A stretch of DNA of 64,000 nucleotides from contig CAYQQJ010000002.1 in the NCBI GenBank assembly GCA_964419935.1, positions 62,001 to 126,000 on the forward strand, given 5' to 3'. The notes under the pieces are model-generated. The model ran no database searches, was not told the DNA's origin, and was given only the letters and a program-made list of their open reading frames with translations. The stretch comes from CAYQQJ01 sp964419935. GTDB taxonomy: Bacteria > Pseudomonadota > Gammaproteobacteria > Pseudomonadales > Cellvibrionaceae. The position numbers were made by a program, and so were the translations under genes. This document shows positions 16,270 to 24,899 of the stretch, in pieces. Every line of letters starts with the position of its first letter. The first letter of the stretch is position 1.

Positions 16270-16845
16270 TCACCGCTCTCCAGCACTCTCTTCAAAATGA
16301 CGCCGTAACTCGTCCAGGTGAGGTTTGACGGCGGCTTGGTCGGCGGCACTCACCTCTTTGAGGTTCGCCAGACGCGCCTGACTGTTTTTCAACTGCTGTA
16401 TCAGTTCTTCTTTTTGCGCCTCATTCAGGTATTGATTGTCGCGAAGTTGCTGCAGACTGGCCTCGATTTGTGCAGCGGTCTCAGCGCCTTTCCCGCCCAG
16501 CTCCAACGCCATATAAGCGTTGGTAATCCGTTGGGCAGCCTGCACCCAGGCGGCGGTGTTGTCGAACCCGGATTCCTGAACAACCTCGTTCAGTTCATCG
16601 TAGTAGGGCCGGCTTTTTAAATGGCTGGTGATCTCGTTGGTGTCGCCTTTCATCCAGAGTTTCGCCAGAGTTGTTGCGCCCTGAGTGTCCTCGTTGCTGA
16701 TTCTTTCGGTCAAAGGTGCCATTTGCTTGAGTGACACCATGTACTGGTCAATCAGTTCATCTGTCAGGGGCGTGTCCGCCGTAGCAGTCATACTGAGTAA
16801 CAGGCCAGCCAGAATCAACAGGCGACGAGTCATAGAGTGGATCAT
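16270..16845 (-). CDS. Exported hypothetical protein, helical
   Basis: A 191-aa protein I do not recognise. A signal peptide (RRLLILAGLLLSMTATA, cleavage near residue 23) is followed by an all-helical, Gln/Leu/Glu-rich mature part with two regions likely to form coiled coils (AAQIEASLQQLRDNQYLNEAQKEELIQQLKN). There are no cysteines in the mature part and no known catalytic motif. ATG 16845 is the longest choice; Met5 is a possible alternative. It lies downstream of the DUF484 gene on the same strand, in the place where xerC is found in Pseudomonas, but separated by about 230 bp. Confidence 0.65.
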   Translation of the reverse strand: MIHSMTRRLLILAGLLLSMTATADTPLTDELIDQYMVSLKQMAPLTERISNEDTQGATTLAKLWMKGDTNEITSHLKSRPYYDELNEVVQESGFDNTAAWVQAAQRITNAYMALELGGKGAETAAQIEASLQQLRDNQYLNEAQKEELIQQLKNSQARLANLKEVSAADQAAVKPHLDELRRHFEESAGER

Positions 16846-17078
16846 GTTGGGCTCCTTGTTTTGGTTTTTCAGGCGGGGGCGAAATATGAATGTGAATCAT
16901 ACGCCAGGGTTGAGAGTGAACCCGGTTGGCAATTCACAATCTTTGAAGTTGGTGCCTTGGCTGGCCGTAACGGCCTGGCTACAGCGGGCCTGCTCATAGA
17001 CACGCACCGGGCGCTGAAAGTCCAGGTGGATGTTAAAAATTAGGGCGCCGGCGCTGAGCCAGTGGCCGGGCAGACGAC

Positions 17079-17762
17079 CTACAGAAGTCGGGGCAGCAGT
17101 CGGTTGAGCACCTCGGCGATGTAGCCAAGAAACAGCGTGCCCATGCTGGAGCGATAGTAATCCGGGTCCTGATTGCCGATGGCCAGTACGCCCAGGGGGT
17201 TGCCATGAGCCAGTACCGCGATGGCCGAAGAGCCAATGTGGCCTGCGTCATCGTCAAACAGGAAACGGGTCTCTTCCAGGCTGATACCGCCGCTGACGGC
17301 GCGGCTGCTCTTGATGCGTTTGCCAATGTGCTCGCGGGCGGTGTGGATGTGCTCCACGCGCGCTGGCCCGGCGGACAGTTCCCGGTTGCTGAACAGAATC
17401 AGGCGGGTGTAGTGAATATCGAATTCCTTGTCGAAACTGTAGTAGAGTGCATCCACCAGGTCACCGAGCTCGCTGCATTCCAGCAGTGCCAGAACCAGCC
17501 GTTTGGTTTTATCAAACAGCCGATCATTGGCCCGCGCATTGTCGAGTAAATCGCTCAGACGGTGGCGCATGTCCATATTGCGTTCCCGCAATACGGACAC
17601 CTGCTTCTCCATCAGGGAAATCGCGTTACCGCTCTCGTGGGGCAGGCGCAGGCTCATCAATAGGTCGGGCTGATGGCTGAAGAAGTCCGGGTGGTCGCGC
17701 AGGAATTTCGCCACCTGTTCATCATTGATCGTCTGGCTGTCGGCCAAGGGCTGATCTTTCAT
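17079..17762 (-). CDS. DUF484 family (GAF-like) protein
   Basis: A 227-aa cytoplasmic protein of the DUF484 family, the usual partner of dapF and xerC. The N-terminal HTH-like part (DEQVAKFLRDHPDFFSHQPDLLMSL) and central coiled coil (EKQVSVLRERNMDMRHRLSDLL) are followed by a GAF-like C-terminal domain with GSSAIAVL and PLGVLAIGNQDP. Its start overlaps the dapF stop by 4 bp (ATGA), so translation is coupled. Function unknown; a role in signalling near cell-wall synthesis and chromosome-dimer resolution is only inferred from neighbours. Unlike in Pseudomonas, no xerC follows. Confidence 0.9.
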   Translation of the reverse strand: MKDQPLADSQTINDEQVAKFLRDHPDFFSHQPDLLMSLRLPHESGNAISLMEKQVSVLRERNMDMRHRLSDLLDNARANDRLFDKTKRLVLALLECSELGDLVDALYYSFDKEFDIHYTRLILFSNRELSAGPARVEHIHTAREHIGKRIKSSRAVSGGISLEETRFLFDDDAGHIGSSAIAVLAHGNPLGVLAIGNQDPDYYRSSMGTLFLGYIAEVLNRLLPRLL

Positions 17763-18589
17763 ATTTTTATTTGTCCGTGAAAAACAGTGGTTGCGGGTCC
17801 TGTCATGATTACCGGATGTCCCTGGCCCTGCCATTCAATGGTCAGTGTTCCGCCTGGCAGCGTCACTTCAACTACGGAGTCTAGCAGCTCGCGCAGGCGA
17901 CCAGCCACCACAGCGGCGCAGGCACCGGTGCCACAGGCCAGTGTTTCCCCCGCCCCTCGCTCGTAAACCCGCAATGTTACTGCGTTGCGGGCGCGTATCT
18001 GCATAAACCCCGCGTTCACCCGGTTGGGGAAGGCGGCGTGGTTCTCGATCAGCGGGCCCAGCGTATCTACGGGATATGCATGGACGTCGTCCACCACGCA
18101 CACCGCGTGAGGGTTGCCCATGGAAACTGCCGATATCTGCAGTTCCTGGTCCGCGACGGTTAACGGGTAGGTGACCGCCTGTGTGGGGGCGGTGAAAGGA
18201 ATAGCCTCCGGCGTCAAAATGGGCGCGCCCATATCCACGCTGACCTCGCCGTTTTCCTGCACATGCAGCGTCATTGGGCCGCCGGCAGTTTCCACGCGGA
18301 TGCTGCTTTTACCGGTTAGCTGGCGGTGGCGAACAAACTGCGCGAAGCAGCGGGCGCCATTGCCGCAGTTCTCCACTTCACCGCCATCGCTGTTGAATAT
18401 GCGATAGCGAAAATCCGCATCGGGAGTTTCCGGCGGTTGCACGATGAGCACCTGATCGCAGCCCACGCCGAAATGGCGATCCGCAATAGCGCGGATTCGC
18501 TCCGGCGTGAGGCGGATCTGCTGGCTGATGCCGTCCAGCATGACGAAATCATTGCCGAGACCGTGCATTTTGGTGAAGCGCAATCGCAT
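17759..18589 (-). CDS. dapF: Diaminopimelate epimerase
   Basis: A 276-aa cytoplasmic enzyme that converts LL- to meso-diaminopimelate, needed for lysine and peptidoglycan. The two catalytic cysteines are in ENCGNGARC (Cys75) and LACGTGACA (Cys219), with the substrate-binding VSMGNPHAV and FPNRVNAGF motifs in place. ATG 18589 (MRLRFTKMHGLGNDF) gives the canonical start; the open frame extends four codons to a TTG at 18601. It lies 43 bp after lysA and overlaps the DUF484 gene by 4 bp, forming a lysine unit. Confidence 0.96.
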   Translation of the reverse strand: MRLRFTKMHGLGNDFVMLDGISQQIRLTPERIRAIADRHFGVGCDQVLIVQPPETPDADFRYRIFNSDGGEVENCGNGARCFAQFVRHRQLTGKSSIRVETAGGPMTLHVQENGEVSVDMGAPILTPEAIPFTAPTQAVTYPLTVADQELQISAVSMGNPHAVCVVDDVHAYPVDTLGPLIENHAAFPNRVNAGFMQIRARNAVTLRVYERGAGETLACGTGACAAVVAGRLRELLDSVVEVTLPGGTLTIEWQGQGHPVIMTGPATTVFHGQIKI

Positions 18590-18632
18590 GTCGCTACTCA
18601 ATTTATACCGCTGTTCAGAAATACCGGCACGC

Positions 18633-19892
18633 TTACTCAGCAGAGTGATCCGGTAACAAGTGCTCGCCGGCCAGAAGTGTGCTCAGGGTTTCGCGCTCGC
18701 GCACCACATGAGCCTGCTCGCCGTCCACCAGAATTTCCGCCGCGCGAGGCCGGGTGTTGTAGTTGGAGCTCATCACAAAGCCGTAGGCACCGGCAGACAT
18801 GACCGCCAGCAAATCGCCCTCGGCCAGACTCAGGGCTCGGCCCTTGCCGAGAAAATCGCCGGTTTCACAGACGGGGCCGACCAGGTCCCACTCGCGGCTG
18901 TCTCCCTCGCGCTTCTGCACCGGCCGGATGTCCTGCCAGGCCTGGTAGAGCGCCGGGCGAATGTTGTCATTCATGGCCGCATCAATGATGGCGAAGTTGC
19001 GGTGCTCTGTCGGCTTCAGGTAAATGACCTCGGTCAGGAGCACGCCGGCATTGGCAACAATCGAGCGGCCGGGTTCGAACATCAGAGCCAGCTTGCGTTC
19101 GCCCAGCCGCTGCTTGACCGCGGCAATGTAGTCTCCGGGTGATGGCGGTGTTTCGTCTTTGTAAGTCACGCCCAGGCCGCCGCCGAGGTCCAGGTGGCGG
19201 ACCTGAATGCCCTGCTCGGCGAGGTGATCAATCAGTGCCAGCATCCGGTCCAGCGCGTCGAGAAACGGGGTCAGTTGAGTGAGCTGCGAGCCGATATGGC
19301 AGTCCACGCCGACGATTTCGAGCCCTGGCAGCTCGGCTGCACGGGCGTAAACTGCCGGGGCACGCTCAATAGCAATACCGAACTTGTTCTCTTTCAGGCC
19401 GGTGGAGATATAAGGGTGCGTCTGTGCGTCGACATCCGGGTTCACTCGCAGGGATACCGGTGCGGTTTTTCCGACGCGCACCGCCACATCGGACAGACAT
19501 TGCAGTTCCGATTCCGATTCCACGTTAAAACAAGCAACACCGACTTCCAGCGCGCGCTGCATTTCCTCGGGGCGCTTGCCGACACCGGAGAACACGATAT
19601 TTTCCGGCTTGCCGCCGGCCTGCAGCACACGCTCCAGCTCGCCACCGGAGACGATGTCGAAGCCCGCACCCAGCCGTGCGAGAACGTTGAGCAAGCCCAG
19701 GTTGGAGTTGGCCTTGATGGCGTAGCAGATCCGGCCCGGGTGGTCGCCAAGGGCATCCGCATAGGCGCGGTAGGCGCGGGTGATGGCCGCGCGGCTGTAT
19801 ACATAGGTTGGCGTGCCAAAACGGCTGGCAATGTTCTGCAGACTGACGGCTTCTGCATAGAGGTGGCCGTCGCGGTATTCGAAATCTTGCAT
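18633..19892 (-). CDS. lysA: Diaminopimelate decarboxylase
   Basis: A 419-aa PLP enzyme (fold type III) that makes L-lysine from meso-diaminopimelate. The PLP lysine is in CYAIKANSN (Lys60). Other landmarks are HIGSQL and GGGLGV, the phosphate-binding EPGRSIV, and GPVCETGDFLG with the active-site Cys near 350. It lies between lptM and dapF in the order usual for gammaproteobacteria, and is probably expressed from the promoter upstream of lptM. Confidence 0.96.
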   Translation of the reverse strand: MQDFEYRDGHLYAEAVSLQNIASRFGTPTYVYSRAAITRAYRAYADALGDHPGRICYAIKANSNLGLLNVLARLGAGFDIVSGGELERVLQAGGKPENIVFSGVGKRPEEMQRALEVGVACFNVESESELQCLSDVAVRVGKTAPVSLRVNPDVDAQTHPYISTGLKENKFGIAIERAPAVYARAAELPGLEIVGVDCHIGSQLTQLTPFLDALDRMLALIDHLAEQGIQVRHLDLGGGLGVTYKDETPPSPGDYIAAVKQRLGERKLALMFEPGRSIVANAGVLLTEVIYLKPTEHRNFAIIDAAMNDNIRPALYQAWQDIRPVQKREGDSREWDLVGPVCETGDFLGKGRALSLAEGDLLAVMSAGAYGFVMSSNYNTRPRAAEILVDGEQAHVVRERETLSTLLAGEHLLPDHSAE

Positions 19893-19941
19893 GGGATTTT
19901 ACTTGCGTTGAGAAAAATTTCAGAAGCCCCTGGGGCTCGGC

Positions 19942-20190
19942 TTAGTGCTGATGCGGATTCGTTGGTGCAGCCTGAGTTTCGGTTTCCGCACCCTTCGTTG
20001 AGTCGCTTTCCGTATTCTCCAGATCACTTTCCATAGCACCGGCTTCACCGCCAGCTTCATGTGGCGACACCTGTTCCTGCGGTTCTTCGGGCAGGTAGAG
20101 CGCGCCTGTCTGCCCACAGGCGCCCAGGATCGCTGTGACCAGCAAAAGGGGCAAAGCTCGCCGAAGGCAATTCAAGCCAGGTAGGATCAT
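19942..20190 (-). CDS. lptM: LptM (YifL) small lipoprotein
   Basis: An 82-aa lipoprotein. The signal ends in LVTAILGAC-G (Cys25), followed by GQTGALYLPEEP, which matches the conserved CGxxGPLYxPE motif of LptM. In E. coli LptM binds LptD and helps its oxidative maturation. The remaining tail is acidic and probably disordered. The position directly upstream of lysA is the usual one. Confidence 0.88.
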   Translation of the reverse strand: MILPGLNCLRRALPLLLVTAILGACGQTGALYLPEEPQEQVSPHEAGGEAGAMESDLENTESDSTKGAETETQAAPTNPHQH

Positions 20191-20305
20191 AGAATTTCCA
20201 GTGAATGACGAATTCCGGTTGCCGCGGAGGCCGCCGATGTCACTGAGCGGTTTGGCTCAAGCATGATGCGGCGGTGCTGCGTGCTCTACGGACGATAAGA
20301 CGGGA

Positions 20306-20335
20306 AGTATAACGGCTTGGTTGGTTCAGTAACAA
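20306..20335 (-). promoter_or_regulatory. Sigma-70-like promoter for lptM-lysA-dapF-DUF484
   Basis: On the minus strand TTGTTA (-35) and TATACT (-10) are separated by 18 bp, about 115 bp upstream of lptM. The -10 is near consensus. It lies in the 201-bp gap between cyaA and lptM, so it could drive the lysine unit independently of cyaA. Confidence 0.45.
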
Positions 20336-20391
20336 TAAGAGTGCGGTTCACGGCATACATGGGCACGCAGATGTAGTTTCTGCACCATGAT

Positions 20392-23235
20392 TCAAGCGTT
20401 GTTGAGAGCCTGTTCCAGCTCCTGTTTCAAACGCAGGTAATGGCTGGTTTGCAGTTTGCCCTGGGGCGCCAGTTGATAACGGCACAGGCCCAGGTCAAGG
20501 TCTCCGAGATACACCGGGTAGTCCTGGGGGGCCCGGCGACAGCTGCGGATGTGGGCCGCCGTGGCGGCCAGCAGGCGGGTGCCATATTGCAGGTGGGAAA
20601 ATTCCTCCTGATCGCAATAAAAGCTGTAACGGTAATGCCCCTCGCTGTCACAGCTGACAATGGCTTTGACATCAATGAGCACACCCGGTAGCGCTTCAGT
20701 GGCAATTTCCCGCGGCAGGCACTGCAACTGTTTGTTTTGGTTGTACCCGATTTCAAAAAAGAGCACCGTCGCACCACTGCCGCTGTTGAACAGTTCGTCA
20801 TCGCCGCGGGCGCGTCTCTGGGTGATGGCGCGCAGAAAGCGGTGCAATGGAATCAGGGGGTCCGTGTGATTCATGGCGGTGAAATACAGAAAAGAACCGC
20901 ATTCATCCACCACATAGAGGCGCATGCCACTTCTGGCGCGGGTAAAGAAAATATTCACCGCGCCGGGCTGGGTATTTGCGGCTATGAGTTGCAATGGGTG
21001 TTTGAGCTGCGCGTGCTTGTCCACCACCAGGGAGCTGTAGCCTCGTTGCTCCTGCCCGAGCCAGCGCAGCAGGGCGGTCTCGTTCCTGTGGTGTTCGATG
21101 GTCAATCGCGGCCCCTGTGACTGGAGGCTGTAGAAGCTGCCGGCCATGGCGAAAACGTAGCGAGTGCCGGCGGAATTGAGGGCGGGCGCGGCATCGTGGT
21201 AACAGGCGCTGATATCGCTGAACAGTTCCCGCACCCGCTGTGCAATGATTGATGCGTGATTGGTGCCGATACATTCAATGGTGAGTGCAGTCGGCGCCTG
21301 TTGACTCCTTGGCAGGCTCAGACTCAGGCTCAGATAGTCTTCCAGCGCCAGCAGCAACGCCTTGTCCCCCTCAAAGCGGGTGCAACTGATTTCTTGCCAG
21401 CTATTGCGTACCACGCAGTCAATGCTCATCACCAGGTTGTCGTCAAAGCCACTGTAGCGCAACGCGTCGGTGCGGCTGCTCATGCGTTGCATGCCCTGCT
21501 GGTAGAGGTGCGCCTGGGGCTCGATTCCCACATTGATCAGCAACAGGACGTGAGTGGGTGTTGCCGCTCGTTGGAAAACCTCATGAGACGGTGTTTGTCC
21601 GAGGGTTGGCAACCAGTTTTGCAAGCTGGTGAGCAGGCGTCGTACCACACTGCTGTCGATGCTGCTTCCGGTCATGTCAAACTGGGTGCCGGTATGGATA
21701 ATGCCGTTGTACTGACACCAGAGCAGCAGTTCGGTCAGGCTTTGGGATTGGCGGAAGACAGCGCCGGAATCCGTGCCGGCCATCGGCCTGGACGCGGCGC
21801 ACCAGCGCGCCCCGCCGTTCTCAGCCACGTCCTCCGTAATCAGCAGCAATGGCTCCGACAGGTCCGCGGAAATACCGGGATTGATCCATTCGATTTTTCC
21901 CGGCCGCCGCTCGAACGCCGCCTGCAGCTTGCGCCCCAGAATGGTGAGTTCCTCCTCGCTGATGGCGCGCTCGCTAGCCCGGGCATTGGCGAACGCCGAG
22001 AGAAAACGGTAGCTGTGATTCAGTTCGTTCACCAGCAGGCTGCGCTCTTCGGTCACCTGGCCGGCCTTCCATTGCTCGCGTTCGTCGAGCAGGCGGATGT
22101 ACCCGGTAGACCAATCCCACTCCTGGGTGAGGCGCTCCAGTAACTTGCGCTGCCAGGATTTGGTTTTGCCGGTAATCGGTTTGCTAAGGGGTTTGTTGAT
22201 CTTGAAATACAGGCAGCGGCGCGCCAGTTCCAGTCGCCGCAGTTGTTGCCGCCCGCTCAAATACGCCTCGATGCGGCGATAGATCATCACGTAGGAATCC
22301 AGCTCGTCCACGTCCAGCTGCCCATGAAAAACCTTCTTCTTGTAGATCAGGCTGAGAGGTTCAATGTCCGGGTACTGGCTGACGTAAGCCTCCAGCAGCA
22401 GCAACTTGAGTACGGATTTGTAGGGCGATTCGATCGCCTTGTAGAGCTGCCAGATGCCGGCACCAATGAATTCCCCGTTTGGAATAACCGCGACGCCGCC
22501 AAAATCCAGTACCGTAGAGGCTTTGAGAAAGCGCTTGTGCAGCAATGTGTGCGCATAGTGGCTGAACTTCGGTTCAGCAGCAGCCGGCACAAACCACCAG
22601 AGCGGCATGCGGCCAGCGAGGTGGAGCGCGGTGCGGTAGAACTCGTCCAGTAACAACAGGCGCTGTGCACTGCCGCTGGATTCCGCGTTCAGGGCGGATA
22701 ACTGCCCGAGTTTGAAGGCCTCGTAATCCATGGGGAAAAAGTGGGCTTCAAGACGCAACTCCGCCGCCCACGCGGCAACGCGCCGGCACTTCTGATCCAG
22801 CTCGGCAATTTTCTCCTGGGGCAGCCCCGGCCGGTAGCAGACCCAAATGTCGAAATCACTCTGTTCGGAGTGGGCCACGGTGCCAACGCTGCCCATGAGA
22901 AACAGACCCTCGATATCCCGCGTGGGAGTGGTTGTCGCGTTCAGCTGGAAGCTGCGGGCCAGTACGCGGGCGCTGGCCAGGTCCTCCTTCTCCGGTTCGT
23001 AATCGCAAATACCCGCAGGCGTGGTGCGGGATAAATAGCCAGGGAGCATGGGGTGATTGACGTGTAGCAGCAGGGGTAACAGGTCCAGGAACATCTGTTG
23101 CCGATCAGTCAATGCCGAGCGCGTGCGCGCCAGGCGGCTGGCGTTGATCTGCAGAAACCGCTTTTTGAGCAGAAAGAGATTTTGCCGGTCCAGGCCGTCA
23201 TCGATAGCTTCGGTAAGGATGGCTTTATAATTCAT
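20392..23235 (-). CDS. cyaA: Class I adenylate cyclase
   Basis: A 947-aa cytoplasmic enzyme making cyclic AMP from ATP. The N-terminal catalytic domain shows the nucleotidyltransferase motif FLMGSVGTVAHSEQSDFDIWV near residue 110-130, and the C-terminal half is the regulatory part, here longer than in E. coli (848 aa) by roughly 100 residues. ATG 23235 begins MNYKAILTEAIDDGLD. It follows argH on the same strand with 192 bp between, which contains a palindromic repeat. cAMP made here would act through a CRP/Vfr-type regulator encoded elsewhere. Confidence 0.93.
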   Translation of the reverse strand: MNYKAILTEAIDDGLDRQNLFLLKKRFLQINASRLARTRSALTDRQQMFLDLLPLLLHVNHPMLPGYLSRTTPAGICDYEPEKEDLASARVLARSFQLNATTTPTRDIEGLFLMGSVGTVAHSEQSDFDIWVCYRPGLPQEKIAELDQKCRRVAAWAAELRLEAHFFPMDYEAFKLGQLSALNAESSGSAQRLLLLDEFYRTALHLAGRMPLWWFVPAAAEPKFSHYAHTLLHKRFLKASTVLDFGGVAVIPNGEFIGAGIWQLYKAIESPYKSVLKLLLLEAYVSQYPDIEPLSLIYKKKVFHGQLDVDELDSYVMIYRRIEAYLSGRQQLRRLELARRCLYFKINKPLSKPITGKTKSWQRKLLERLTQEWDWSTGYIRLLDEREQWKAGQVTEERSLLVNELNHSYRFLSAFANARASERAISEEELTILGRKLQAAFERRPGKIEWINPGISADLSEPLLLITEDVAENGGARWCAASRPMAGTDSGAVFRQSQSLTELLLWCQYNGIIHTGTQFDMTGSSIDSSVVRRLLTSLQNWLPTLGQTPSHEVFQRAATPTHVLLLINVGIEPQAHLYQQGMQRMSSRTDALRYSGFDDNLVMSIDCVVRNSWQEISCTRFEGDKALLLALEDYLSLSLSLPRSQQAPTALTIECIGTNHASIIAQRVRELFSDISACYHDAAPALNSAGTRYVFAMAGSFYSLQSQGPRLTIEHHRNETALLRWLGQEQRGYSSLVVDKHAQLKHPLQLIAANTQPGAVNIFFTRARSGMRLYVVDECGSFLYFTAMNHTDPLIPLHRFLRAITQRRARGDDELFNSGSGATVLFFEIGYNQNKQLQCLPREIATEALPGVLIDVKAIVSCDSEGHYRYSFYCDQEEFSHLQYGTRLLAATAAHIRSCRRAPQDYPVYLGDLDLGLCRYQLAPQGKLQTSHYLRLKQELEQALNNA

Positions 23236-23328
23236 GGATGAGTTAGCGGCCGTGCGGGAGGTTGCTTGAATCTTAGCAGGCCAGCGAGCGTTCTGCTGAG
23301 GGGATCATCAGGTGCGGGGCCGGCACCC

Positions 23329-23409
23329 GTAGCCCGGATGGAGTGCAACGGAATCCGGGGCAGCCTGTGACAAGTATTCCCGGATTCCGCTTCGCTTCAT
23401 CCGGGCTAC
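23329..23409. repeat. REP-like imperfect palindrome between argH and cyaA
   Basis: GTAGCCCGGATG...GGAATCCGGGG and CCCGGATTCC...CATCCGGGCTAC form two nested arms that fold into a long hairpin of about 80 bases. Such GTAGCCCGGATG palindromes are dispersed intergenic repeats in many gammaproteobacteria. It could stabilise or end the argH transcript. Confidence 0.75.
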
Positions 23410-23427
23410 ACATTCAGCGGCCATCGG

Positions 23428-24825
23428 CTAGCGTTGCGCCAATTCGCCCTTGGCCGCCTCGACCGCTTTGCGCACTTGCTCCGGCGCGGTACCGCCGATG
23501 TGGTTGCGCGCTTTGACGGAGCCTTCCAGAGTCAGGACCTCAAAGACGTCCTGGTCGATATCCGTAGAGAACTGCTGCAGTTCTTCCAGGCTCATTTCCG
23601 ACAGATCTTTCTGCTGCTCTACGCCATAACCGACGGCCTTGCCGACAATTTCGTGGGAGTCGCGGAAGGCGATGCCCTTGCGCACCAGGTAATCGGCCAG
23701 GTCGGTAGCGGTGGAAAAGCCGCGCTTGGCTGCTTCGTACATCACCTCGCGGCGCGCTTCGATGGCGGGCACCATGTCGGCGAAGGCGCGCAGGCAGTCC
23801 TTGATGGTGTCCACAGTGTCGAACAAGGGCTCTTTGTCTTCCTGATTGTCCTTGTTGTAGGCCAGGGGCTGGGATTTCATCAAGGTCAGCAAACTCACCA
23901 AATGGCCGTTGACGCGGCCGGTCTTGCCGCGTACCAGCTCCGGTACATCGGGGTTTTTCTTTTGGGGCATAATCGACGAACCGGTACAGAAACGGTCCGG
24001 CAGGTTGATGAAGCCGAACTGCGCCGAGGCCCAGAGCACCAGCTCTTCACTGGCCCGGCTCAAATGCGTCATGATCAGCGCCGCGCAGCTGGCAAATTCA
24101 ATGGCAAAATCCCGGTCGCTGACGGAATCCAGGGAGTTGCGCGTGGGCGCGGTAAAGCCCATCAATTGCGCGGTTTGTTCCCGGTCGATGGGATAAGTGG
24201 TCCCGGCCAGGGCAGCAGCGCCCAGTGGGCTCTGGTTCAAGCGGTTGCGGCAATCCACCAACCGGCTGTAGTCTCGTTCCAGCATTTCATACCAGGCCAT
24301 GAGATGGTGGCCAAACGTCACCGGCTGGGCCGTTTGCAGGTGGGTAAAGCCGGGCATGATGGTGTCGGCTTCCTTGTCCGCGAGGAACAATAAACCTTGT
24401 TGCAAACGTGTCAGTTCCTGGCCGATGGCATCGAGCTCGTCACGCAGGTACAGGCGAATGTCGGTGGCGACCTGATCGTTGCGCGAGCGGCCGGTGTGCA
24501 GCTTCTTGCCGGTGATGCCGATGCGCTGGGTCAGGGCGGACTCGATATTCATGTGGACGTCTTCCAGGCCGACGGACCATTCAAAGTTGCCGGATTCAAT
24601 GTCTGCCTGAATGGCTTCGAGCCCTTCGATGATGCTGGTTTTTTCAGCCTCGCTCAAAACCCCGACATTGGCGAGCATGGTGGCGTGTGCTATCGAGCCG
24701 CGGATATCCTGGCGGTACAGGCGCTTGTCGAAATTCACCGATGCGGTGAATCGTTCAACAAAGGCATCGGTGGGTTCACTGAAACGGCCGCCCCAGGGTT
24801 TTGCAGTTTGATCGTCTTGGCTCAT
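23428..24825 (-). CDS. argH: Argininosuccinate lyase
   Basis: A 465-aa enzyme releasing fumarate and arginine from argininosuccinate, last step of arginine synthesis. The signature loop GSSIMPQKKNPD (283-293) with catalytic Ser283/284 and the proton-transfer THLQ (His162) are intact, as is HTGRSRNDQ. Length is typical. It is divergent from algZ, with 74 bp between them, the arrangement known from Pseudomonas. Confidence 0.97.
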   Translation of the reverse strand: MSQDDQTAKPWGGRFSEPTDAFVERFTASVNFDKRLYRQDIRGSIAHATMLANVGVLSEAEKTSIIEGLEAIQADIESGNFEWSVGLEDVHMNIESALTQRIGITGKKLHTGRSRNDQVATDIRLYLRDELDAIGQELTRLQQGLLFLADKEADTIMPGFTHLQTAQPVTFGHHLMAWYEMLERDYSRLVDCRNRLNQSPLGAAALAGTTYPIDREQTAQLMGFTAPTRNSLDSVSDRDFAIEFASCAALIMTHLSRASEELVLWASAQFGFINLPDRFCTGSSIMPQKKNPDVPELVRGKTGRVNGHLVSLLTLMKSQPLAYNKDNQEDKEPLFDTVDTIKDCLRAFADMVPAIEARREVMYEAAKRGFSTATDLADYLVRKGIAFRDSHEIVGKAVGYGVEQQKDLSEMSLEELQQFSTDIDQDVFEVLTLEGSVKARNHIGGTAPEQVRKAVEAAKGELAQR

Positions 24826-24899
24826 GGAATTCGCTCTGTGATGTCATCCGCGTGAAAATGCGCCATTATACAGAAACCACTATATGAAGGAGAGCCGCC

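Noticed and set aside
16897..17040. Minus-strand open frame ending NFKDCELPTGFTLNPGV
   Set aside because: It looks coding-like but has no ATG, GTG or TTG start within reach; kept only as a possible remnant of a lost gene.
19194..20036. Long plus-strand frame of 280 codons opposite lysA
   Set aside because: It is the antisense shadow of lysA and lptM in GC-rich DNA; lysA has all its motifs.
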